In this document: one piece after another, positions 7,561 through 14,880 of the stretch | Numbering within the stretch: position 1 is the first letter of the stretch | How the letters are laid out: the number at the start of each line of letters is the position of its first letter | Assembly (NCBI GenBank): GCA_023388555.1 | Contig: JAEWGA010000021.1 | Location: forward strand, 1 to 19,138 | DNA length: 19,138 nucleotides | Direction of reading: 5' to 3' | Source: Bacteroidota bacterium | Lineage (GTDB): Bacteria > Bacteroidota > Bacteroidia > Bacteroidales > Porphyromonadaceae | Program-made: the position numbers and the translations under genes | The notes under the pieces: model-generated | What the model was told of the DNA's origin: nothing | Database searches by the model: none | Seen by the model: the letters and a program-made list of their open reading frames with translations, nothing else

Positions 7561-7925
7561 GGCAAAACAGATAATGGCACTTCACAACTACTACGCCTCC
7601 CTATTAGGGGGCAATCTGGCAGGCGTCCCCTAACATGCAGCAAATCCCCTTTATTGGTATATACCGAGCCATCCACATATACGGTATACAAACCACGTAA
7701 TAGCTTTTGCTCTGCTACTAAGGTGTCCGTTAGCGGGTACGACTCCTGTTCCAATGTATTCATGTTAGTGTATTGTATTTCCACCGATACCCTTTCGGGC
7801 AGGACACCTTCGGGAGGCAAAAGGCGAATGGTGGCAATGGTTTGTATATCCGCCTCGGTTGGGAGGGTACAACCCCAACAAGTTAACAAGGCCAGGAGGC
7901 AAATGCTTAGGGTAAATGTCCTCAT
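7557..7925 (-). CDS. Small lipoprotein related to the DUF4876 N-terminal domain
   Basis: 122 residues. The signal sequence ends in TCWGC, giving a probable lipidated cysteine at C19; the C-W-G residues before it are unusual, but Bacteroidota lipoboxes are relaxed. The remaining hundred residues appear all-beta and follow the same order of features as residues 35-115 of the DUF4876 lipoprotein: a T-I/V-x-L opening, a P-x-G turn, an alternating strand, then V-x-Y-T-x-K-G-x. Two cysteines near the C-terminus could form a disulfide. It overlaps both neighbours by 4 bases (ATGA junctions with the receptor gene upstream and the barrel gene downstream). Confidence 0.75.
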   Translation of the reverse strand: MRTFTLSICLLALLTCWGCTLPTEADIQTIATIRLLPPEGVLPERVSVEIQYTNMNTLEQESYPLTDTLVAEQKLLRGLYTVYVDGSVYTNKGDLLHVRGRLPDCPLIGRRSSCEVPLSVLP

Positions 7926-10702
7926 AATTTCAAGTTCAGTTCCATACCAAAATAAGGGTATTGGTTACGCCGAATAACAAACCCATTCCGGTGGATGTCG
8001 GGACTATAATCAAACAACTTATTAACGAACAGAGCCACCCTCATACGTTCACCCCAAAGCATCTTGGTTGCCTTTAAGTTTATGGCGGTAGAAGAAGGCA
8101 GGGTATAACGCACAAAATCGGAAGGGTTCACCTCCCGTTTAAGCCACTGCAAGGCGGGGTCGGCGGCGCTTTCTGTGGTATAGGGGTGTTCTTGTTCTTG
8201 TAGGTCCACAAAGCTATTGGGGTAGGCCGATATAGGCTTCTTCTGCGAAGCACTATACCAATTTGTTTGCACCGAAACACTTACCCCTAACCCCCAATAT
8301 GGGATATAGCTATCGGCTCTCAGGTCGCTATTCAGCACTTCCTGGTGTAGCTCTTCGTTATCCATGTATTTCCCCACATAAGGAATTTGTTTATCCCCCA
8401 ATACCACGGAGGGTCGAACATACTGGGGCTGACTATTCTTATAAACCGTAGAAAACCAAGCCCCCGAATAGGTGATACGGGTATTCCCCCACTTGTAACG
8501 GGGCGTATTGGCAGTCCACTCCACCCCCGTCTTATAAGTTGCGCTACCATTGGTAGTTTGCGTCCGGAGGACAAACTCGCGGTCTGTTACGGAACGGAAA
8601 TAATCCAATTCTGGTTTAGCCGTTACTTTATCGTAGGCAACACCTGCCGTGATATAGCGGGTAAAGGTGTTGGTATTCACTGCCGTTGCATACCTAAACC
8701 CGTCGTTCATACGTTCTGTAAACAGTGTTAACGAGGCCGCATAATGCTTCCAGTCCATATCCAGGCGAAGCTCCCATTTATGGTTATGGGCGGGTTGCAA
8801 GTTATAGTTTGTCAGGTCGTATATATAGGTACGCATTTGAACGCGCCGATACTCGGGATTGGGGTGGTAAAAGTTCAACTCCACATAATCCTGATACAAA
8901 GGCTTGGGGAACAGCTGTAACATTGTTGGGAACAAGGATAATGAGCCATAACCAGCCAACAGTTGGATATTCAGGGGGGTGCCAGCAAGCTTTACTGGGG
9001 GGAAATGAAGGCGGGCATTTAACCGGATATCGGGATAAATACGCCCCTGCATAGTATAGCTTTGGGGTAATCCCAACAACATATTACCCAACACGCCGGC
9101 GTGCAGAGAAAAGAGGCAGTTGCCAAACGTAAAATCCACAGCATCTTCCATAAACAGGTTTACCCTACTCTTTGCCGGTACATCCTTATACGGACGCGGA
9201 CGGGCCGAGGCGGTAGTAAAAACGGGGTGGTCCAAATCGTAAACTTCCCCTCGCCCTTGGTTTTTGGACCAATCCCAACCAGCACCCACCGTTAGGCGGT
9301 GTTGTTTCCAGCGGTATTCACCTTTTCCCTTCAAGTGGATATAATGGGGGCGTCCTTCTACCAAGTGGTGGGCCAAGTATCGGAGCGGATAGTACTGTGC
9401 CTCATGCGATCCTTCCACTAACGATGTTGTGTAAGGGATATCTCGTAACAACTGCATTCCCCTGGTTATTTGGGTAGTTTCCTTTACTCCAGATACCGAA
9501 GCATCTAACCTGCCCTGCTGCCACCCCGTAGGCTTGCCCCTATCGTAAATAAGGCTATGGGCTAAGGAGTACCTAAAGAAACTGGCTTGGTAACTATCTT
9601 CCAGCAACATATCCTGGTCGGGGTCCTTCTTTGTATCATCTACCGAGGAGGTAAAGTCCACACTCGAAAGGCTTTGCAGCCTACCGTTTTTCAAGGGTTG
9701 TTTATAGGTTAGCCTTGCCGATCCTGTAATACGTTTATAACTCTGCCGCACGTCCCGCGGGTCGGCATGTGCTGCAAGCCAATCGCCCCCCACACTCAAG
9801 TTTAATCGGTCGGGAATAAAGTCTACCCCTCTGGCCAAATGCACAAGGTTACTGCTCATATCACTTTTCACCCGTGCTTGCCATTGGGTCAGGTCCCGCT
9901 TCCTATGAATCTTTACCAAGCCACTTGTAAGGTCCGAGTATTCCACCGAAGGTATTCCCCTAACAATCTCAACACTCTCTATATCATCGGTCGAGAGGGT
10001 ACGCATATCCACGCCTTGATTAACAAACACAGCCCTATCGTATCCGGCAACACCAACGGAGCCTACCACACTCATTCCAGCGTCCTGCCCTATAGGCATA
10101 CCATCTATTAGGAACTTGGTACCCATAGCGGCGGTAGCGTAGTTCGATTGGTCTACCCTTGGAAGCCATACACCGCTGGCAGCGGGGGGAAGTACCGCCT
10201 CCCTAAGGCGGATGCTGTTAGGGGTGAGCAACGAGGGGTTCTTGGCCAGCCCACCAGGAAGCAACTCCAACAAATCGCTAAAACTGGAGGGTTGCAAATG
10301 TTGCATAGCCTCCTGGCCTATTTTGGAAACACTCGTAATGCCTCGGCTCTCTTTTGCCGTTACTACAAGCTCTTCCAAACGCCCTACCTTCTCCACCATC
10401 CTAATATGTAACACAGCGGTATCTGGCAAGTGCACCCAAACGTTGTGGTTGGGGCTACCATAGCCTACCAACGACACCCGTACCGTGTACTTCCCCGAGG
10501 CGGGGACCCGCAAAACGGCGTGCCCCAACATATCGGTCACCGCACCGCCAACAGGCTTCAAGGAGTTATCCATAAGCCTAACAATGGCTTGTGGCAAAGG
10601 CTCTTCCGTAATACTATCGGAGAGTACGACCTTCACCTGGGCATCTATCCCACACAACGGCAATAACACCGCAAAAACAGCAATAAATACACGGTGGTTC
10701 AT
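7922..10702 (-). CDS. TonB-dependent outer membrane receptor
   Basis: 926 residues; imports a scarce ligand across the outer membrane using energy from TonB-ExbBD. The signal peptide ends near residue 21. Residues about 23-105 form a carboxypeptidase-regulatory-like domain (G-x-A-V-T-D-M-L-G-H and VGYG segments), common in Bacteroidota receptors. A short ELVVTAKE stretch (111-118) resembles a TonB box; the plug follows (about 120-268), with FLIDGMPI at 197-204 and IESVEIVRGIPSVEYSDLTSG at 241-261; the barrel fills the rest. The ligand is not identified. No SusD partner is encoded nearby, which argues against a standard glycan-uptake locus. The PepSY protein and the Cys/His lipoprotein immediately upstream suggest iron, heme, another metal or a metallophore. 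It overlaps both neighbouring genes by 4 bases. Confidence 0.93.
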   Translation of the reverse strand: MNHRVFIAVFAVLLPLCGIDAQVKVVLSDSITEEPLPQAIVRLMDNSLKPVGGAVTDMLGHAVLRVPASGKYTVRVSLVGYGSPNHNVWVHLPDTAVLHIRMVEKVGRLEELVVTAKESRGITSVSKIGQEAMQHLQPSSFSDLLELLPGGLAKNPSLLTPNSIRLREAVLPPAASGVWLPRVDQSNYATAAMGTKFLIDGMPIGQDAGMSVVGSVGVAGYDRAVFVNQGVDMRTLSTDDIESVEIVRGIPSVEYSDLTSGLVKIHRKRDLTQWQARVKSDMSSNLVHLARGVDFIPDRLNLSVGGDWLAAHADPRDVRQSYKRITGSARLTYKQPLKNGRLQSLSSVDFTSSVDDTKKDPDQDMLLEDSYQASFFRYSLAHSLIYDRGKPTGWQQGRLDASVSGVKETTQITRGMQLLRDIPYTTSLVEGSHEAQYYPLRYLAHHLVEGRPHYIHLKGKGEYRWKQHRLTVGAGWDWSKNQGRGEVYDLDHPVFTTASARPRPYKDVPAKSRVNLFMEDAVDFTFGNCLFSLHAGVLGNMLLGLPQSYTMQGRIYPDIRLNARLHFPPVKLAGTPLNIQLLAGYGSLSLFPTMLQLFPKPLYQDYVELNFYHPNPEYRRVQMRTYIYDLTNYNLQPAHNHKWELRLDMDWKHYAASLTLFTERMNDGFRYATAVNTNTFTRYITAGVAYDKVTAKPELDYFRSVTDREFVLRTQTTNGSATYKTGVEWTANTPRYKWGNTRITYSGAWFSTVYKNSQPQYVRPSVVLGDKQIPYVGKYMDNEELHQEVLNSDLRADSYIPYWGLGVSVSVQTNWYSASQKKPISAYPNSFVDLQEQEHPYTTESAADPALQWLKREVNPSDFVRYTLPSSTAINLKATKMLWGERMRVALFVNKLFDYSPDIHRNGFVIRRNQYPYFGMELNLKL

Positions 10703-11256
10703 AACAGCACAAACAGCAAGGGTATTAGCATACCTATAAGAAGCTCAACACCTCCAATACCCACTAATCCCCTTTTACCGCGGACCAAAAACAGCCCCGA
10801 AAGAGTTATTACAATTAAAGCAACGGCAAATAAATCCGAATAGTAACGCCACCACTTACCAGGGTTGTAATGTAGCCGTACCATATCGCTCACTATGGGG
10901 CGTTTTCGTAATTGCTCGAACAAGGCGTTACCCGTTTCCAAATCCACAGTCATCGTAGCCCGTCCGGCTAAAAAAATCTTTAGCGTTTTAGCGTCCGGGA
11001 AGTAATGCTTCATGTACTTGTTGGAGATGTTGGCCTTACTTAACAGAGCCTCTACATTGGCAACGCTCCAGCTTTTCTTCTCCAGCGTTGAGGGGGCAAT
11101 TATACCCAGCACCGGCTTGTGGTATACCGAATAATGCGGGTTGATGATATCGTGGTGATTCATCACTATCCCCGACAAAGCATACACAATTACCATGCCG
11201 GCAAATATGAACGATAAATGCCTATGCCAACTCCTTAAAACCTTAACAACTTTCAT
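10699..11256 (-). CDS. PepSY-associated transmembrane protein
   Basis: 185 residues. Three membrane segments are visible: about 14-32, 141-158 and 166-185. Between the first two is a domain of about 100 residues with a LETGN stretch, as in PepSY folds. The opening R-S-W-H-R-H-L-S, the SGIVMNHHD block (28-36) and the later H129 before the second membrane segment match the small PepSY_TM proteins of Bacteroidota. Larger PepSY_TM relatives include heme-binding inner membrane reductases that act on ferric siderophores, so H11, H34/H35 and H129 are plausible heme or metal ligands; this is inferred from the family. The stop overlaps the receptor start by 4 bases, and the start lies 23 bases after the lipoprotein gene. 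Confidence 0.8.
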   Translation of the reverse strand: MKVVKVLRSWHRHLSFIFAGMVIVYALSGIVMNHHDIINPHYSVYHKPVLGIIAPSTLEKKSWSVANVEALLSKANISNKYMKHYFPDAKTLKIFLAGRATMTVDLETGNALFEQLRKRPIVSDMVRLHYNPGKWWRYYSDLFAVALIVITLSGLFLVRGKRGLVGIGGVELLIGMLIPLLFVLL

Positions 11257-11279
11257 TACTAAAGGCGTTTTGCGCCAAC

Positions 11280-11876
11280 TTAGTTTTCCACTATTTGGTA
11301 ACTGGTTGCTGCCATATGGTACAAACTAACATAGGCCTTTCCTTCCGAAGCCTGGCGTTCCTGGATACGCTTACGGAAATTGGCTATACGCTCGGCCACG
11401 CTATTTGTTGGTTTTTCTGCGTTAGCCTTCATACTTGCCTCACAAGCGTCCTGCCCTTTCTCGCCATGTTGTTTTTGTTGCTGTTCTTTAGCTTTCTCCT
11501 CCCACTGTTGCAAGTAGGCTTCATCTATACGGGTTTCCACTAATCTACCTTCCACCCGCACTAAACTATTGGGGGCATCCTGAGAGAAAGCACCTATTTC
11601 ATCGTTCGACTCAACTCTTAACACATGAGCGTCATCGCTACCCATTACAAACATTTTTCTTGCGCCATGAGCACATAAGTGAGTACATACGCCCTCTATC
11701 ACTATGGGGGTTCCTAAATACGTTTCGGCATTATCCAAAACATCATTTACTTGCAATACCGTAGCTATGGGAGTGGCCTCCTCCTTATTTTCTGTTTTGT
11801 CCGAAGTACATGCAGGTGCTATCATGAGCAGAGCCAAACCTAACGTTACAAACAGCGGTAATAACAATCTCTTCAT
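11280..11876 (-). CDS. Lipoprotein with OB-fold-like domain and CxHxCxH motif, first gene of the operon
   Basis: 198 residues. The signal ends in IAPAC, with the lipidated cysteine at C23, followed by a charged tether. Residues about 37-118 look like a small OB-fold (tRNA-anti-like) domain: D-V-L-D-N-A-E-T-Y-L-G-T-P-I-V-I-E-G-V, then C64-T-H66-L-C68-A-H70-G and a K-M-F-V strand, then R-V-E-S and V-R-V-E-G-R-L. I recall similar G-x-C-x-H-x-C-x-H-G lipoproteins in Bacteroidota as uncharacterised. The cluster of two Cys and two His within seven residues suggests a metal-binding site. A Lys/Glu/Gln-rich helical stretch with another cysteine (about 124-160) follows. It leads the operon; I found no convincing -7/-33 promoter within 150 bases upstream. 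Confidence 0.78.
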   Translation of the reverse strand: MKRLLLPLFVTLGLALLMIAPACTSDKTENKEEATPIATVLQVNDVLDNAETYLGTPIVIEGVCTHLCAHGARKMFVMGSDDAHVLRVESNDEIGAFSQDAPNSLVRVEGRLVETRIDEAYLQQWEEKAKEQQQKQHGEKGQDACEASMKANAEKPTNSVAERIANFRKRIQERQASEGKAYVSLYHMAATSYQIVEN

Positions 11877-12346
11877 CTCTTTTTTGTTAAAAGGTTCTTT
11901 AAACTAATGTCTAATAACGCACCTACAAAGTTCCCTATTTTCGCCATAACTGTCCATCACCATTTAATAGTATTTTTCCCAGTGTTCTCCCCCAAAACAC
12001 TACCTACAAAAGGGTAATTAGCAAAACGTAAAGAAGCAAAAGAGACGGAAGCGCCCTCCTCCGCAAAGTATGAAAGCAATTCGGGAAGTTTAAAGAGGTA
12101 GCAGGCGGTATATATTTTATGTATTGTATACCTCCCCCCAAAGCAGAAGCCGAGGCAATTTCCCAAAGCAAAACCCAAAGTCCATAAAAGAAGAAATTGG
12201 AAAAGGAGGGGTACGCCCCACCCTTTGTATTGGCTTTCTGGGTTTACCTTCGTATTAAAAGCGTTCCATAATACACAAGCTGGCAGAATTCCCAACCGAA
12301 TTCTGCCAGCTTTTTTTGTTTATCCTGCAACCTTATTCCAAGGTGC
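11877..12346. other. 470-base intergenic region upstream of the nine-gene operon
   Basis: This spacer separates the yihY gene from the operon leader gene. It holds a perfect hairpin with a T-tract (12277-12312) and an imperfect inverted repeat, GGTATA at 12108-12113 and TATACC at 12127-12132, spaced by 14 A/T-rich bases. A minus-strand reading frame of 112 codons (11957-12295) crosses it but begins inside the hairpin and looks like chance. The operon promoter should lie here, but no full TAnnTTTG/TTTG pair is visible on the minus strand; the closest is TACGTTTT at 12030-12023. Confidence 0.5.
12277..12312. terminator. Hairpin terminator downstream of yihY
   Basis: A 14-base-pair perfect stem (12277-12290 with 12299-12312) encloses an 8-base loop and contains AGCTGGCAGAATT and its complement. 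It lies 34 bases past the yihY stop. The T-run (12311-12317) is on the plus-strand side, so as a classic intrinsic terminator it faces the plus direction, while yihY reads the other way; it may still end yihY transcription or block antisense entry. Confidence 0.65.
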
Positions 12347-13705
12347 TTATAGCTCTATCACCTTAACATTAGCCTCTGGTTCATCCAATTTCCGTGCGCT
12401 TCGTATAGCCTCCCACTCGTCGGTGTAGGCTTGTTCCTGCACATCAACGCCAAAGTCCTCACTGCCGTGCCTATCCAAAGTAGTCAGGATTCGTCCTATG
12501 GTAATTTGGTGAATATCCATGTTAGGGACATACAACGGTTCATGTTTTTTATTTTCCTGCACCACTTCCAGTAGCAAATTTGCCTCCACCAAGGTATCCA
12601 AGGTATTATCCACAATAAGTAAAGGCTGCCTACACTCCTTAGCCAGTCGTTCTGCGGTATATGGTTGCCCCTGGAACTGGAAGCACTTGCACACCTTCTG
12701 CATCAATAGCACCGCAACAAAATCCTCGTACCGGCGACTAATGTTTTCGCTCTGTTCCCGGAAGGCATAAAACTTAATGTTTTGGATAGCATATGCCAGC
12801 TGTGCACCAAACAAACATATAAGCCAGGAGAACTGCAAAAAAAGGAGCAACAATGGAATGGCTGCAAAACTACCATAAATAGCGTTGTACTTTGTAACCC
12901 ATAACTGTCCCGATATGTATACTAACTGGAAAGCCTGGAAGGCAATACCTGCCACAACGCCAGCTATAAGGGCAGCACTAAACTTCACTTTGGTATTTGG
13001 GAAGAGGAGGTACATTGCCGTCATTACCACACACGAAATAACGAATGGAACCAAGTGCATTACCACGCCTATAACGGGCGATAAGCTAACGTTGCCAAAC
13101 AACGACATATCCTGGAAGGAGCTAACAAAAACGTTAGCACCACCCGATAGGGTCATTAAAATAGGCAATACCACCAAGGCGGTAAGGTATCCCAAAAGCC
13201 TACGGCTCCATGGTCGACTCTTTTTAATTCGCCACACATCGTTGTAGGTATCCTCTATGGTAGCCAACAACATAATTACCGTATAAATAAGGAAAAGTAC
13301 CCCAATCCCTATCACATAACCGTTTTGGGTTTGGTCCATATACTTTTGTGCAAACTCCAAGCCTTTAGATATCTCGGCATGGTGTGCCGGGAATGCGTCG
13401 AATAGCTCTGTTTGCACAGAGTCCTTCACGCCAAAGCCTGCTGCAATGCTTAGCAATATGGCCAGCATAGGCACCACCGAGAGTAAGGAGGTATAGGTAA
13501 GGGCGGATGCTTTTTGCGACACCTTTCCATTAACAAACTCGGTAGCAGCTATATAAATAACCTTTATGATATTAATTCCAAGCCCTTTCCCGCCCTTCAT
13601 GTCGGTGCTATAAATTTTCCATATGTCTCGTGTTACATAGGTCACTGCCCCTGTAACCCAGTCTATGGCACGGGCAAAAAATCCTTTTTTGCTATTGGTC
13701 GTCAT
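12347..13705 (-). CDS. YihY/BrkB family inner membrane protein
   Basis: 452 residues. The membrane domain (about 60-330) has several hydrophobic segments and the family's typical SALTYTSLLSVVPMLAI opening, an EDTYNDVWRIKKSRPW stretch, and the NAIYGSFAAIPLLLLFLQ segment with the downstream GAQLAYA. This is the YihY/BrkB family, once mistaken for ribonuclease BN, whose exact role is unsettled (membrane integrity or lipid transport has been suggested). A cytoplasmic C-terminal part (about 345-430) resembles the winged-helix-like tail found in Bacteroidota members. The gene begins 28 bases after the 3' end of rnpB on the same strand, so it may be read from the rnpB promoter, although a U-rich tract separates them. 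Confidence 0.9.
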   Translation of the reverse strand: MTTNSKKGFFARAIDWVTGAVTYVTRDIWKIYSTDMKGGKGLGINIIKVIYIAATEFVNGKVSQKASALTYTSLLSVVPMLAILLSIAAGFGVKDSVQTELFDAFPAHHAEISKGLEFAQKYMDQTQNGYVIGIGVLFLIYTVIMLLATIEDTYNDVWRIKKSRPWSRRLLGYLTALVVLPILMTLSGGANVFVSSFQDMSLFGNVSLSPVIGVVMHLVPFVISCVVMTAMYLLFPNTKVKFSAALIAGVVAGIAFQAFQLVYISGQLWVTKYNAIYGSFAAIPLLLLFLQFSWLICLFGAQLAYAIQNIKFYAFREQSENISRRYEDFVAVLLMQKVCKCFQFQGQPYTAERLAKECRQPLLIVDNTLDTLVEANLLLEVVQENKKHEPLYVPNMDIHQITIGRILTTLDRHGSEDFGVDVQEQAYTDEWEAIRSARKLDEPEANVKVIEL

Positions 13706-13733
13706 CTTGTTTGTTTGTGGTTAAAGAAAAGAA

Positions 13734-14108
13734 AGCAGCAGGGAGTAAGCCGGGTTCTGTTCTTATTGCACTTGGCAGGCCAAATGCAAAACCTTGTCAT
13801 TCATCTAGGCCTGTAGTCACCTACAGGCTCAAGCGATCTACCCCTCGACCAGGGCGAGCAACCCCACACATCGATATACATGATCTTGCAACCCATAATG
13901 CATACAGCAACTGCGTATCACTACCAGTCCGGTGAGCTCTTACCTCACCTTTTCACCCTTACACTGCCCACAAAGGACAATGCGGTTATTTTCTGTTATG
14001 CTAATACACCTCGCAGTGCCTTCCCGTTAGGAAGTATGGCGCTCTGTGTTGCCCGGACTTTCCTCTTGCGCCTTTTAAGGACGCAAGCGACAAGCCTCCT
14101 ACTGCTTT
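13734..14108 (-). ncRNA. rnpB: RNase P RNA (bacterial type A)
   Basis: The catalytic RNA subunit of ribonuclease P, which removes 5' leaders from pre-tRNAs. On the minus strand the conserved 5' element GAGGAAAGUCCGGGC (14067-14053) and the 3' element ACAGAACCCGGCUUA are both present and pair to form P4, the ribozyme core. AGAUGAAUGACAAGG lies in the 3' part. The P1 stem pairs GCAGUAGGAG at the 5' end with CUCCCUGCUGC at the 3' end, and P3 is visible as CUUGCG/CGCAAG. The two ends set a length of about 375 bases; they may be off by a few. A U-rich stretch (TTTCTTTTCTTT) follows P1. Several reading frames on the plus strand here are shadows of the RNA. Confidence 0.95.
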
Positions 14109-14128
14109 TTTCCAAAGTTTGTGAAATG

Positions 14129-14160
14129 CAAAGGTACAATATAGTAGCCATTTCCCCAAG
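14129..14160 (-). promoter_or_regulatory. rnpB promoter (Bacteroides -7/-33 type)
   Basis: On the minus strand TACCTTTG (14136-14129) matches the -7 consensus TAnnTTTG exactly, and CTTG (14160-14157) matches the -33 TTTG at three of four positions, with 20 bases between. Transcription would begin near 14122, about 14 bases before the estimated mature 5' end of RNase P RNA. This is the best-formed promoter in the window. Confidence 0.6.
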
Positions 14161-14224
14161 GGGTGGCATCCGCAATAGCAAGCCTTGTATGCTATACCCT
14201 ACAAGCATTACCCTTCACGCTAAT

Positions 14225-14764
14225 TTAAGGTAATACGCATGGGGTAAGCTTAGCAAAGTAAAAGGTTGGAGCCGTGTCGTACCCAGCCATTAAGGGGGCT
14301 AACTGGGAGTGTTCCCAGCTGTCGGCCTCCTCTATGGGCATCCACTGTAGCTGTGTTGTTATGGTATCGTCATTATAGGCTGTTGCCACCCACTTTTGGG
14401 CAGCGGTACGTAACACAAACTCCACCTCGGGCTTAAACAAGGGGTTCAGGTGGTGCATTCCCAGCACAGCCATCAGTAGCAACCCTCTTTGGGCGTGTAC
14501 CCCTTCGGTTAAATCGCCCTGGAAGCGGGTGTATAAGTCTATACGGGTATCTTTATGTTCGTGCCACTTGGTTAGCACATCCATCAGGTCGTCGTATATT
14601 TTTTCGGCCGACTCAATAGCGTACAACAACGTAGGGTATGGCATTGTGTATCCTTTCTCGGCAAAGTAAGCGGTCCAGTCCGCCATGGAAGCCATGTAGG
14701 AGGAGCTCAAATCGCGGGCCGTCAACTCATTGTCGCCCCATACATCTTTGTCTAATCCAGTCAT
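14225..14764 (-). CDS. Unrecognised helical protein of 179 residues
   Basis: I do not recognise this family. The reading frame extends back to an ATG at 14830, but that start lies inside the terminator hairpin of the upstream peroxiredoxin gene, so I use the ATG at 14764, which gives MTGLDKDVWGDNE as the N-terminus. The protein is soluble in appearance, rich in aromatic and acidic residues, with helices around the middle (the AIESAEKIYDDLMDVLTKW stretch, then a WHEHKD turn and an AQRGLLLMAVLGMHHLNPLF stretch) and no signal peptide or membrane segment. It sits between the peroxiredoxin gene and rnpB on the same strand. Several short inverted repeats (for example CTTGTA 14184-14189 with TACAAG 14200-14205) lie just past its stop. 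Confidence 0.65.
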   Translation of the reverse strand: MTGLDKDVWGDNELTARDLSSSYMASMADWTAYFAEKGYTMPYPTLLYAIESAEKIYDDLMDVLTKWHEHKDTRIDLYTRFQGDLTEGVHAQRGLLLMAVLGMHHLNPLFKPEVEFVLRTAAQKWVATAYNDDTITTQLQWMPIEEADSWEHSQLAPLMAGYDTAPTFYFAKLTPCVLP

Positions 14765-14810
14765 ATCTGTGAAAGTGAATCGTAGGGGCAAAGATACCAA
14801 TTTAAGCACG

Positions 14811-14849
14811 AAAAAAGGGTCGCAAGGCAACCTAAACTGCTTGCGACCC
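14811..14849 (-). terminator. Intrinsic terminator of the peroxiredoxin gene
   Basis: A 10-base-pair stem (14840-14849 with 14817-14826, GGGTCGCAAG type) with a 13-base loop is followed on the minus strand by six T's (complement of 14811-14816). It begins 31 bases after the peroxiredoxin stop. This is a standard Rho-independent terminator and argues that the next gene starts at 14764 rather than 14830. Confidence 0.88.
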
Positions 14850-14880
14850 CCTTACAGAAAAAGCTTACAGGAGTTATCTC

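Noticed and set aside
8263..10739. Several plus-strand reading frames opposite the TonB receptor gene
   Set aside because: They are shadows of a 926-codon gene whose domain order is clear; none has a plausible product.
11957..12295. Minus-strand 112-codon reading frame in the operon leader spacer
   Set aside because: It starts inside a perfect terminator-like hairpin, has no recognisable domain, and its composition looks like chance translation. A weak hydrophobic stretch alone does not support a gene.
13711..14233. Plus- and minus-strand reading frames across 13711-14233
   Set aside because: They lie on or overlap RNase P RNA, whose conserved core elements explain the sequence.
14765..14830. 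Extended start at 14830 for the unrecognised 179-residue protein
   Set aside because: This stretch overlaps the peroxiredoxin terminator stem and its T-tract, so a transcript ending there could not carry that start.
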